Shown here: one piece after another, positions 8,522 to 17,330 of the stretch
Layout: every line of letters starts with the position of its first letter
Position numbering within the stretch: the stretch's first letter is position 1
Assembly: GCF_020026915.1 (NCBI RefSeq)
Contig: NZ_JAINUY010000003.1
Location: forward strand, 434,001-498,000
Length of the DNA: 64,000 nucleotides
Origin: Flavobacterium potami
Lineage (GTDB): Bacteria > Bacteroidota > Bacteroidia > Flavobacteriales > Flavobacteriaceae
Direction: 5' to 3'
Made by a program: the position numbers and the translations under genes
Notes under the pieces: model-generated
What the model saw: only the letters and a program-made list of their open reading frames with translations
Databases searched by the model: none
What the model was told of the DNA's origin: nothing

Positions 8522-9949
8522 TTACACTTTATAAAATTCTTCCCATTCCTTACGTGGTGGTGGTCCAACAAGCAATTCATTTGCATTTTTACTGCTGGTA
8601 ATAATTTTATTTTTTCTATCAAAAACAATTTTTTCTCCTGTCCATTGTGCTAAAACTCCCAGACAGAAAACCTGACTTAAAGGTCCTCCAATCTCAAAAG
8701 GAGAACGTGTTTTTTCTTCTCCTTTACAAGCTTTTAAAAAATTAGCAAAATGATTGGATGTACTTTCCGGCACAAAAGGCAAACGAGAAGCCATTTCTTT
8801 TGCTTTTTCTTCAGGAATAATCGACAAGGTACTGCCATGCGATCCTCCTTTAAAAGTTAAATCTTTACTATAAATAATTTTACCTGGATTTAATTTAGCC
8901 GGTATAATTGCACCATTACTAGGTGGCGGAATATTAGGATCTAATCCCTGTTCTCCATAACCTGCGGGTATTGGCGGAAGATTATCAACACCATCGTACC
9001 ATTTTATTTCAACCGGCGGTTTGTTGTCTCTTTTTGGAAACTTAAATGAAAGCGTAGTTGACATCGGAAAGAAAAAGTCATTATGTCCATCTAATTTAAT
9101 AGGCTCTACTTCATAAGGCAGACCAAGATCTAAAAACTGATGCGCTGTATCTAGAATATGCGCTCCCCAATCGCCTAACGCTCCCATTCCAAAATCGAAC
9201 CAGCAACGCCATTGTCCGTTTACAAATTCCTTATTAAACTGATGTCCGTAGGTTTGCATTTGCCAAATATGCCAATCGAGTGTACTTGGTATTGGTTCGG
9301 CTGGAGGGAATGAAGTAATTTTAGGATCCCATCCGTGCCAGCGTCGAGGTGAATTCATGTGTGCAGTAATGGCAGTTACATCTTTTATAATTCCCGCCTC
9401 TGTCCAAGCTTTAAACTGAAAATAATTGGCTTCTGAATGTCCCTGATTTCCCATTTGAGTCACTACTTTTGGATGCTTTTTTGCCGCTTTCATCATCAGC
9501 TCTACTTCATTAAAAGTACGTGCCATTGGCTTTTCTACATAGACATGTTTGCCAAGATTTATCGCCATCATTGTAATAGGGAAATGCGAAAAGTCTGGAG
9601 TACCTATACAAACTGCTTCGATCTGATTTCCCATTTTATCAAACATTTGTCTGAAATCTTTAAATCGAGGCACATTTGGAAACTGCTTCAATATTTCTAA
9701 AGTCTGAGGCGCTTCCATATCCACATCACAAAGTGCTACGATATTGGCCAATCCTGTATTGTAAAGATCACGAATTATATCTGCTCCGCGATTACCAATT
9801 CCTACACAGGCAAGATTTACTTTGTCTGCAGTACCTCCAGGGATTTTTAGTTCATTTGAAAATAAGAAACCAGGTACAGCAGTTGCGGCTGCGGTTGCTA
9901 ATAAAGTATTCGTTAAAAATTTTCTTCTCGAATAATGATGGTCTGACAT
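8522..9949 (-). CDS. exported Gfo/Idh/MocA-family oxidoreductase, first gene of the operon
   Basis: A clear Tat signal (SRRKFL at 7-12, then an Ala-rich hydrophobic run to about 30) leads a Rossmann domain with GIGNRG (50-55) and VEKPMARTF (138-146). The 475-residue length with a long C-terminal part matches the branch often found beside DUF1080 and xylose-isomerase-like proteins in Bacteroidota. It should oxidise a sugar or glycoside in the periplasm using bound NAD(P). It is the promoter-proximal gene of a four-gene unit. The two oxidoreductases differ in length and motif detail, so they probably do successive or opposite steps rather than duplicate one. Confidence 0.87.
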   Translation of the reverse strand: MSDHHYSRRKFLTNTLLATAAATAVPGFLFSNELKIPGGTADKVNLACVGIGNRGADIIRDLYNTGLANIVALCDVDMEAPQTLEILKQFPNVPRFKDFRQMFDKMGNQIEAVCIGTPDFSHFPITMMAINLGKHVYVEKPMARTFNEVELMMKAAKKHPKVVTQMGNQGHSEANYFQFKAWTEAGIIKDVTAITAHMNSPRRWHGWDPKITSFPPAEPIPSTLDWHIWQMQTYGHQFNKEFVNGQWRCWFDFGMGALGDWGAHILDTAHQFLDLGLPYEVEPIKLDGHNDFFFPMSTTLSFKFPKRDNKPPVEIKWYDGVDNLPPIPAGYGEQGLDPNIPPPSNGAIIPAKLNPGKIIYSKDLTFKGGSHGSTLSIIPEEKAKEMASRLPFVPESTSNHFANFLKACKGEEKTRSPFEIGGPLSQVFCLGVLAQWTGEKIVFDRKNKIITSSKNANELLVGPPPRKEWEEFYKV

Positions 9950-10556
9950 ATATATAGTTTTTTAGATAGTTCGTAAAACAAGGTGGGTAACAAATAATCG
10001 ACACTTCAGCTTTGGCCGAAATAATATAGATTAAGAAACACACGGGAAAATGATCATGAAAAGAATTTCATCAAGAACTTTTCTTTAAGATTGTAAGAAA
10101 GTTCATTTCTCAAAGAACATTATTATTATCCAATTTAAATTTACAAATCGTCTCATTTTTTAAACCTCATGTCTCATTTTCCGCTTAAACAGCCAAAACT
10201 TTTTGAAATCTAAACTTAACTCCGACTAAAATGTACAATTACCTTTGAATAAAAATCATAAAACTTATGCTACAAAATCATTTAAAAATAAGACAATTTA
10301 TGCAAATCATTTAATTGTTCTGAAATAGATCTCTTATAAGTCACAAAAATCAATTTAGTTGTTATATAAAAGAATTTCAAATATGAATGTAAAAATAATC
10401 TCTCCTTTTTTGATTCGCATTTTCATTTATACAGATATAATCACGATACATTTTATTATGTATTACTTTTTTTATTCCAAAAAAACAATAAGATTCTAAA
10501 TTACTGAGATGCTTTATTAGCAAAACCGTATTTTCTTTAATTAATAAAATAACAGC
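9950..10556. other. divergent intergenic region between sugar operon and efflux operon
   Basis: About 600 bp of AT-rich DNA separates divergent operons. Short ORFs here overlap the promoter of the plus-strand gene or run antisense to the oxidoreductase and have low-complexity composition, so I call none. The region must hold the minus-strand promoter for the sugar operon, but I find no perfect TAnnTTTG element for it. Confidence 0.5.
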
Positions 10557-10588
10557 TTTGTTTTTATGACATCGATTGTTTAAATTTG
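10557..10588 (+). promoter_or_regulatory. Bacteroidota-type promoter (TTTG-N20-TAAATTTG)
   Basis: TTTG at 10557-10560, a 20-bp spacer and TAAATTTG at 10581-10588 fit the -33/-7 consensus TTTG/TAnnTTTG of the Bacteroidota primary sigma factor exactly. The ATG of the next gene is only nine bases past the -7 element, so the transcript would have almost no 5' leader. Confidence 0.75.
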
Positions 10589-10596
10589 TGACTCTT

Positions 10597-10989
10597 ATGA
10601 AAAATTGGTGCACAAAACTTTTCCTTTCAATTGTCATCCTGTTAAATGGATATGGCAATGTTTATGCACATGCTACAACTTCAAAGGTTACTGATTTTTC
10701 TTCTTCTTTAATTTTCAAAACCAATTTCAACACTGAACATCAAATAAATAGAGGTCGGACGTTTGAATCTTTTAAAAGAAAAATATGTCTTTTTGATAAT
10801 GAAGAAAACGAAGAGAACTTTTCTTCTGTTCAAAAACAAATTGTCAAAAGCAATTATTTTTTAATTTTTCACTGCAATAATCAAACTGCAGTTTCTACTA
10901 CTGCTTTTACCAAAAAGGTAAATGACTGCAAAATTTTCAGTTTACTTGATAATAAAGTATATCTGTTATTTCAGGTTTTCAGAATTTGA
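10597..10989 (+). CDS. small exported protein of unknown function heading the efflux operon
   Basis: I start the gene at ATG 10597 rather than the frame's earlier codon, because this gives a clean signal peptide (MKNWCTKLFLSIVILL, cleavage near YAHA at about residues 22-25) and lies right behind the promoter. The mature part, about 105 residues, is polar with three cysteines and no recognised domain. It precedes the RND adaptor gene by 155 bp on the same strand. An incomplete hairpin near 11080-11100 may partly separate it from the pump genes. The function is unknown; a regulator-like or accessory role in efflux is only a guess from position. Confidence 0.55.
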   Translation: MKNWCTKLFLSIVILLNGYGNVYAHATTSKVTDFSSSLIFKTNFNTEHQINRGRTFESFKRKICLFDNEENEENFSSVQKQIVKSNYFLIFHCNNQTAVSTTAFTKKVNDCKIFSLLDNKVYLLFQVFRI

Positions 10990-11144
10990 TTTTTATAATT
11001 CAGCTATTCTTTAATGGCTATTTTTTTACTGTTTTTATCCTCTGCATTCTTTAGAAAATAGACGGATATAAATTTCTATGGGCTTTTCCCAAAGGCCTTT
11101 TATTAAAAATCAAAAATAAATTACGTTTTAATGCTGAAATAATT

Positions 11145-12227
11145 ATGAAGAGAATTTTCATGATCATGACTTTGTGCGCCTTAGTTTTTGCGGGCTGCAA
11201 CTCTAAAAAAGAAGAAGAAAAAGAGGAAAAAACCAAATTTGTGGTTACAACTCCAATTGAAAAAGATACTACTATTACAAAAGACTACGTATCGCAGATA
11301 CATTCTATACAACATATCGAAATAAGAGCGCAAGAGCGCGGTTACCTTGAAAAAATTTATGTAGATGAAGGACAAATGGTTAAAAAAGGCCAATTGTTAT
11401 TTAAAATCATGCCTGCTCTTTATGAGGCAGAATTAAAAAAATCTAAAGCAGAAGTTAGTTTCAGCTCAATAGAATATCAAAACGCCAAAAAACTAGCCGA
11501 TGAAAAAGTGGTTTCTCCAAACGAACTGGCAATGGCTAAAGCTAAATTAGAAAAAGCAAATGCAGAAATGGCTCTTAGCAAAGTGCATCTTCAATTTACT
11601 GAAATCAGAGCCCCTTTTGATGGTATTATAGATAAATTTCATGTTCGTCAAGGAAGTTTAGTTGACGAAGGAGAATTGCTTACAGAATTAGCAGACAATA
11701 GCTCAATGTGGGTATATTATAATGTTCCAGAGTCTGAATATTTAGATTATCAAGAAAAGACTGGAAAAAGCGGTAAAATGAAAGTTAATCTTTTGATGGC
11801 TAACAATAAAAAATTCCAATATCCGGGAGTTGTAGAAACCATTGAAGCTGATTTTGATAACGAAACTGGAAATATTCCGTTTAGAGCTACTTTCCCTAAT
11901 CCGAAAAGATTATTGAGACACGGAGAAACAGGAAGCATTCAGATGCCGATAGAACTTAAAAATGCCATGCTGATTCCGCAGAAAGCTACGTTTGAAGTTT
12001 TAGATAAAAAATATGTATATGTAATTGATCAAAACAATGCTGTAAAATCTAGAGAGGTTGTAATTGCTGCAGAAATGCCGCATTTATTTGTAATAAAAGA
12101 AGGATTGTCTATTAATGACAAAATCCTTTTAGAGGGGCTTCGTCTTGTAAAAGAAAATGACAAAATAAGCTACGAAGTAGTAAAACCCCAATCGGTTCTG
12201 TCCAATTTAGAACTGTATGCAGAATAA
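11145..12227 (+). CDS. RND efflux periplasmic adaptor (membrane fusion lipoprotein)
   Basis: A lipoprotein signal ends in VFAGC (Cys18), anchoring this 360-residue adaptor to the inner membrane. A beta-barrel and lipoyl halves flank a coiled hairpin (about residues 65-180, with KKGQLLFKI and FDGIIDKF as lipoyl-domain marks), and a membrane-proximal domain follows. It bridges the inner-membrane pump to the TolC-like channel in the periplasm. The pump gene starts 21 bp downstream. The short hairpin matches AcrA/MexH-type adaptors of multidrug pumps. The exported substrate is unknown. Confidence 0.92.
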   Translation: MKRIFMIMTLCALVFAGCNSKKEEEKEEKTKFVVTTPIEKDTTITKDYVSQIHSIQHIEIRAQERGYLEKIYVDEGQMVKKGQLLFKIMPALYEAELKKSKAEVSFSSIEYQNAKKLADEKVVSPNELAMAKAKLEKANAEMALSKVHLQFTEIRAPFDGIIDKFHVRQGSLVDEGELLTELADNSSMWVYYNVPESEYLDYQEKTGKSGKMKVNLLMANNKKFQYPGVVETIEADFDNETGNIPFRATFPNPKRLLRHGETGSIQMPIELKNAMLIPQKATFEVLDKKYVYVIDQNNAVKSREVVIAAEMPHLFVIKEGLSINDKILLEGLRLVKENDKISYEVVKPQSVLSNLELYAE

Positions 12228-12248
12228 CCGAATCTAAAAAAAGAAGTA

Positions 12249-15200
12249 ATGTTTAATAAATTTATACATAGACCCGTTTTTGCAATTATAATCTCGATTA
12301 TAATTGTATTTATAGGTACGCTGTCGATCAAACAGCTTCCTATATCGCAGTTTCCACAAATTGCGCCCACAACTGTAAATATCTTTATTGCTTATCCAGG
12401 AGCAAGTGCCGATGTATTGGTAAAATCAACCTTAATTACATTAGAAAACTCGCTTAACGGTACACAAGGTGTTCGTTATATGGCAACAGATGCCACGAGT
12501 GCTGGAGAAGCAACACTTAGAATCATATTTGAACCGGGAACCGATCCTAATGAAGCTGTAATTAGAGTGAAAACTAGAGTCGATCAGGTAATGCCATTAT
12601 TACCTGAACTGGTTCAGCGTGAAGGGGTTGTTATTACTCCTATTCAGCCAAGTATGTTGATGTATGTGAATCTTTATTCGAAAAGCAAAAGCATGGATGA
12701 GAAATTTCTCTACAACTATGCCGATGTAAAAATGATTCCAGAAATCAGCCGTGTTAAAGGTGTTGCGAGAACTCAGATTTTAGGAAGCCGTAAATATGCG
12801 ATGCGTGTATGGCTGAATCCTGACCGAATGAGAGCTTACAAAATTTCTGTTGAAGAAGTGATGGAAGCTTTGCAAGAACAAAGTATTATTGGTCGTCCGG
12901 GACGATTAGGACAAAGTTCTGGTATCGCTGCACAATCGTTAGAATATGTACTAACATACAAAGGACGATACAACGAACCTAAAGAATATGAGAATGTAAT
13001 TGTACGTGCCAATTCTGAAGGGGAAAGCATTCGCTTAAAAGACATTGCAAAAGTAGAACTAGGAAGTGAATTCTTTGATATTTATTCGAATCTAGATGGT
13101 CATCCATCTGCCGCAATTGTATTAAAACAAAACTACGGAAGTAACGCCAGCGACGTAATCAATGACGTGAAAGCGAAACTAGAAGAAATGAAAGCAAGTT
13201 TTCCTCCGGAAATGGATTATAAAATTAGTTATGACGTTTCGCAATTCTTAGATGCTTCTATCGATCAGGTGGTTCATACTTTAAGAGATGCCTTTATTTT
13301 AGTTGCCTTAGTGGTATTTATATTTTTAGGAGACTGGCGTTCGACTTTAATTCCAATTATTGCCGTTCCCGTTTCTTTGGTTGGAGCTTTCTTTGTGATC
13401 CAGATGTTTGGAATGTCAATCAACTTGGTAACGCTGTTTTCATTAGTATTAGCCATCGGAATTGTGGTCGATAACGCGATTGTCGTCGTCGAGGCCGTCC
13501 ATGCCAAGTTTGAAGAATTTCCGCATATTACGCCTTATCAGGCTGTGAAATTGGTATTGGGCGAAATTGGAGGCGCTATTATCGCCATTACAGCCGTTAT
13601 GGTGTCTGTATTTATTCCTGTTTCGTTTATGTCGGGTCCGGTTGGAACATTCTACAGACAGTTCTCGGTTACCATGTCAAGTTCGATTATCATTTCGGCA
13701 ATCGTGGCTTTAACCCTTACTCCTGTTCTTTGTGCGATTCTTTTGAAAAACAATCACGGAAAACAGAAAAAAGGAAATATCCTTACTAAATCTCTTGACG
13801 CTTTCAATAGATGGTTTGAAAGACTTACAGGTCGTTATGTTGTGGTTCTAAAAACAATTGTAAGTCGAAGAGTTTTAACTTTCGGAATTCTGATTGCTTT
13901 CTGCGCTTTTATTTTTATCGAAAATCAAGTACTACCATCAGGGTTTATTCCGAGTGAAGATCAAGGAACTATTTACGGAATTATTCAGACGCCACCTGGT
14001 GCGACTTTAGAAAGAACCAATCAAGTAGCACAAAAACTTCAAAAAATCTGTGAAAAGGTTGAAGGTGTTGAATCGGTTTCTTCTTTGGCAGGTTACGAAA
14101 TCATGACGGAAGGTCGTGGTTCTAATGCAGGAACGTGTTTGATTAACCTAAAATCATGGTCGGACAGGAAACATTCTGTTACGGAAATCATGGAAGAATT
14201 AGAAAAGAAATCTAAAGATCTGGGTGCTGTTGTAGAGTTCTTTGAACCGCCTGCAATTCCAGGATTTGGTTCATCTGGAGGTTTTTCTATGCGTTTATTA
14301 GATAAAACAACTAGCACGAATTATCAAGAATTTGATAAAATCAACAAGCAGTTTATGGCTGAATTGGGCAAACGTAAAGAGCTTTCTGGTTTGTTTACTT
14401 TCTTCGCTGCCAATTATCCGCAGTATGAATTGGAGATAAACAATGATTTAGCGATGCAGAAAGGCGTTTCTATTGGTAAAGCAATGGAAAACCTCAACAT
14501 TCTAATTGGAAGTACGTACGAACAAGGATTCATCAAATTTGGACGTTTCTTTAAAGTGTATGTACAATCTGATCCAAAATTTAGAAGACTTCCATCAGAT
14601 GTATTGAATCTCTTTGTAAAAAATGATCACGGAGAAATGGTGCCTTACTCTGCATTTATGACGCTTAAAAAGACACAAGGCCCTAATGAAATCACGCGTT
14701 ACAATATGTACAATTCTGCTGCAATTCAGGGTCAGCCTGCAAAAGGATACACGACTGCAGATGCCATTAAAGCAGTGCAAGAAACAGCGCTTAAAACATT
14801 GCCTAAAGGATATGATATTGCTTGGGAAGGTCTTTCTTACGATGAAGCTGGACGAGGTAACGAATCGCTTTATATTTTCTTAGTGGTATTGGCTTTCGTT
14901 TACTTTGTATTGGCTGCACAATATGAGAGTTTTATTATTCCGTTTTCTGTGATTTTGTCTATTCCGGTTGGAATTTTAGGTTCGTTTGTCATTCTTCAAA
15001 TGATGGGCTTGCAAAACGATATTTACGCCCAAATCGGGTTGATTATGCTTGTTGGACTTCTCGGTAAGAATGCCGTACTGATAGTTGAATTTGCCGTCCT
15101 CAAACACCAGCAGGGCGCGACCATTCTCGAAGCGGCCATTGAAGGTGCTAAAGTTCGTTTTAGACCGATCTTGATGACATCGTTTGCCTTTATTGCTGGT

Positions 15201-15455
15201 TTGATTCCGTTAATTTTCGCTTCTGGAGCGGGTGCAATTGGAAACAGAACTATTGGAGGATCTGCGCTTGGCGGAATGCTTTTCGGAACCATTTTCGGAG
15301 TAATTATAGTTCCTGGACTATACTACATTTTTGGTTCATTGGCTCAAGGCCGAAAACTAATTAAAGGAGAAGAAGAAAGTTCATTATCTGATGATTTTAT
15401 GCATCATGTACATGATTTTTCAACAAACAATCAAACGGAGGAAAATGAAGAATAA
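12249..15455 (+). CDS. RND efflux pump, HAE1/AcrB family
   Basis: This 1068-residue inner-membrane pump has the AcrB plan of twelve spans in two halves, each with a large periplasmic loop. TM1 starts at about residue 10. The TM4 relay motif is GIVVDNAIVVVE (404-415) and the TM10 lysine motif is GLLGKNAVLIVEF (about 936-948). It exchanges protons for drugs or other hydrophobic compounds within the tripartite complex encoded by its neighbours. One oddity is that the second Asp of the usual TM4 Asp-Asp pair is Asn here (Asp408, Asn409). The stop codon overlaps the start of the outer-membrane gene by 11 bases. Confidence 0.95.
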   Translation: MFNKFIHRPVFAIIISIIIVFIGTLSIKQLPISQFPQIAPTTVNIFIAYPGASADVLVKSTLITLENSLNGTQGVRYMATDATSAGEATLRIIFEPGTDPNEAVIRVKTRVDQVMPLLPELVQREGVVITPIQPSMLMYVNLYSKSKSMDEKFLYNYADVKMIPEISRVKGVARTQILGSRKYAMRVWLNPDRMRAYKISVEEVMEALQEQSIIGRPGRLGQSSGIAAQSLEYVLTYKGRYNEPKEYENVIVRANSEGESIRLKDIAKVELGSEFFDIYSNLDGHPSAAIVLKQNYGSNASDVINDVKAKLEEMKASFPPEMDYKISYDVSQFLDASIDQVVHTLRDAFILVALVVFIFLGDWRSTLIPIIAVPVSLVGAFFVIQMFGMSINLVTLFSLVLAIGIVVDNAIVVVEAVHAKFEEFPHITPYQAVKLVLGEIGGAIIAITAVMVSVFIPVSFMSGPVGTFYRQFSVTMSSSIIISAIVALTLTPVLCAILLKNNHGKQKKGNILTKSLDAFNRWFERLTGRYVVVLKTIVSRRVLTFGILIAFCAFIFIENQVLPSGFIPSEDQGTIYGIIQTPPGATLERTNQVAQKLQKICEKVEGVESVSSLAGYEIMTEGRGSNAGTCLINLKSWSDRKHSVTEIMEELEKKSKDLGAVVEFFEPPAIPGFGSSGGFSMRLLDKTTSTNYQEFDKINKQFMAELGKRKELSGLFTFFAANYPQYELEINNDLAMQKGVSIGKAMENLNILIGSTYEQGFIKFGRFFKVYVQSDPKFRRLPSDVLNLFVKNDHGEMVPYSAFMTLKKTQGPNEITRYNMYNSAAIQGQPAKGYTTADAIKAVQETALKTLPKGYDIAWEGLSYDEAGRGNESLYIFLVVLAFVYFVLAAQYESFIIPFSVILSIPVGILGSFVILQMMGLQNDIYAQIGLIMLVGLLGKNAVLIVEFAVLKHQQGATILEAAIEGAKVRFRPILMTSFAFIAGLIPLIFASGAGAIGNRTIGGSALGGMLFGTIFGVIIVPGLYYIFGSLAQGRKLIKGEEESSLSDDFMHHVHDFSTNNQTEENEE
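15437..15441 (+). promoter_or_regulatory. Shine-Dalgarno site inside the end of the pump gene
   Basis: GGAGG three bases before ATG 15445 fixes the start of the channel gene within the last codons of the pump gene. Strong Shine-Dalgarno sites are uncommon in this organism, so the overlap suggests coupled translation. Confidence 0.6.
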
Positions 15456-16881
15456 CAGAAATATAAAATACGCAGGTCTTGCCTGCGTATTACTCACCAT
15501 AGCGGGTTGTAAAACGACAACTATTGTAGAAAAAACAGAAAACAAAACCGTACCAGAAAACTATGCAGATAGTGGTTTAGATACTCTAAATACTGGAAAA
15601 GTAAAATGGAGAACTTATTTCACCGATGAAAATTTAGAAAACCTGATTGATATCGCATTAAAAAACAATCAGGAACTAAACATCACACTTCAAGAAATTG
15701 AAATTGCCAGAAGTGAAGTAAAAGCACGAAAAGGAGAATACTTGCCTTTTGTAGGTTTTGCTGCTGGTGCTGATGTTACTAAATCAGGAAGATACACAAG
15801 TACAGGTTCAGGAGAAGCTACAACAGAGATTATGCCGGGCAAAGAAACTCCTGATCCGCTTCCAAATTTTCGTTTTGCGCTGACTTCAAGCTGGGAAATA
15901 GACATTTGGAACAAATTGCATAATGCTAAAAAAGCTACTTTAAACCGTTATCTAGGTTCTATTGAAGGAAGGAATTTTGTAGTTACTAATTTGATTGCAG
16001 AAATTGCTGATTCGTATTACGAACTTTTAGCATTGGATAATCAGTTAGAAATTATCCAACAAAATATTGATATTCAGACGAATGCTTTAAAAGTAGTTAA
16101 AATACAGAAAGAAGCAGCAAGAGTAAACGAACTGGCTGTACGCCGATTTGAAGCTCAGATATTAAGTACGCAAAGTCTTCAGTTTGATATTCAGCAGCAG
16201 ATTACGGAAACAGAGAATAAAATCAATTTTATTTTAGGACGTTTTCCTCAAAAGATTGCTAGAAACAGCAGTACTTTCGGCAGTTTAGTTCCTGCAGATA
16301 TTCATGCAGGAGTGCCGTCTCAGCTTTTAGAAAATCGTCCAGATATCAAAAAAGCAGAAATGGAATTGTTAGCTGCAAAACTAGATATTAAAGCCGCTAA
16401 AGCTAAATTTTATCCTTCGCTGGGAATTTCAGCCGGAATCGGATATGAGGCTTTTAATATGAAGTATCTATTGACTTCTCCAGAGTCTTTATTGTATTCT
16501 TTAGCAGGTGATTTAGTTGCTCCTTTGATTAACAGAAATGCCATAAAAGCAGAATATTTGACTGCTGGAGCTAAACAAGTTCAAGCTGTTTACAATTATG
16601 AGAGAACTCTAGTAAATGCTTATGTTGAAGTTGCTAACCAATTGTCTAAAATTCAGAATACAGCAAAAAGTTATGATTTAAAGTCAAAACAAGTTGATGC
16701 CTTAAACGAATCTATTCAGATCTCAAACAACTTGTTTAGTTCTGCCAGAGCAGATTATATGGAAGTTTTACTGACTCAGAAAGATGCTTTAGAATCTAAA
16801 TTCGAACTTATTGAAACCAAAAAACAGCAGATGAACGCCTTTGTAAATGTTTACAGAGCTTTAGGAGGCGGCTGGAATTAG
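15445..16881 (+). CDS. TolC-family outer-membrane efflux channel (lipoprotein)
   Basis: The start at 15445 gives a lipoprotein signal ending LTIAGC and is set by the GGAGG site. The frame is open further upstream, but that stretch lies in the pump gene and has no signal peptide. The 478-residue product has two outer-membrane factor repeats rich in long alpha-helices (about residues 45-240 and 250-475) with LLENRPDIKKAEMEL in the second, a typical NodT/OprM mark. It forms the trimeric exit duct for the RND pump. It is the last gene of the operon and is followed by a terminator. Confidence 0.93.
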   Translation: MKNNRNIKYAGLACVLLTIAGCKTTTIVEKTENKTVPENYADSGLDTLNTGKVKWRTYFTDENLENLIDIALKNNQELNITLQEIEIARSEVKARKGEYLPFVGFAAGADVTKSGRYTSTGSGEATTEIMPGKETPDPLPNFRFALTSSWEIDIWNKLHNAKKATLNRYLGSIEGRNFVVTNLIAEIADSYYELLALDNQLEIIQQNIDIQTNALKVVKIQKEAARVNELAVRRFEAQILSTQSLQFDIQQQITETENKINFILGRFPQKIARNSSTFGSLVPADIHAGVPSQLLENRPDIKKAEMELLAAKLDIKAAKAKFYPSLGISAGIGYEAFNMKYLLTSPESLLYSLAGDLVAPLINRNAIKAEYLTAGAKQVQAVYNYERTLVNAYVEVANQLSKIQNTAKSYDLKSKQVDALNESIQISNNLFSSARADYMEVLLTQKDALESKFELIETKKQQMNAFVNVYRALGGGWN

Positions 16882-16903
16882 TAGTTTTCATTTTTATTTT
16901 TTG

Positions 16904-16939
16904 AAAAGGAGATTGGCTGAAAGGCTGGTCTCCTTTTTT
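16904..16939 (+). terminator. terminator of the efflux operon
   Basis: Stem AAAAGGAGA / TCTCCTTTT with a 16-base loop and a T-run, 23 bp past the stop of the channel gene. Confidence 0.8.
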
Positions 16940-16982
16940 AATATAGCGAACTATCTTTTGTATAAAAAAATGTTTTCCATAA

Positions 16983-17330
16983 TCATCTATAATCTGAATA
17001 CAACCTTTTGCCACTATCATAATGAATCCTTTCTTTATTAAATGAGTGGTATTCAGGTCCTCGTAAAATTGTTATTTTTAAGATCAATACTATTGCAGTA
17101 ATGATTAGAAGTGAAACTCCAAAAAAAGCGGTTAAATTGCTTTTTTTATTATTCGATCTTCTAATGAGAAAGATTATGAAAGCAAGCACAAAACTTGATA
17201 ATCCAAAAATTAGATAATATAAATCACCTAATCCGTGTCCAAATGTTATACTGCCATCTAAGGATTTAAAAATTATCACCAAAATAAAAATGTTATACAG
17301 TACCAAAGTTATTTTAAACGTTTTTTTCAT
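16983..17330 (-). CDS. small membrane protein downstream of the Rhs toxin locus
   Basis: This 115-residue protein has three hydrophobic spans (about 7-22, 34-56 and 69-87) and a soluble C-terminal tail rich in Tyr, Ser and charged residues (about 88-115). I recognise no family. Its ATG directly abuts the stop codon of the gene at 17331-17837 (TAAATG with no gap), so the two are translated together. The location between an efflux operon and a polymorphic-toxin locus, with REP-like repeats nearby, suggests an orphan immunity or accessory gene, but nothing in the sequence proves this. Confidence 0.6.
   Translation of the reverse strand: MKKTFKITLVLYNIFILVIIFKSLDGSITFGHGLGDLYYLIFGLSSFVLAFIIFLIRRSNNKKSNLTAFFGVSLLIITAIVLILKITILRGPEYHSFNKERIHYDSGKRLYSDYR

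Noticed and set aside
9437..9957. Two plus-strand ORFs antisense to the Tat-type oxidoreductase gene
   Set aside because: The minus-strand frame has full family motifs throughout; the plus frames show His/Tyr/Cys-rich shadow composition.
10377..10658. 93-codon minus-strand ORF in the divergent intergenic region
   Set aside because: It crosses the plus-strand promoter and the start of the exported small protein and has no domain or signal.
11085..11105. Hairpin between the small exported gene and the adaptor gene as a full terminator
   Set aside because: The stem GGCTTT/AAAGGCC is interrupted by a bulge and the T-run is short, so at most it is a weak attenuator.
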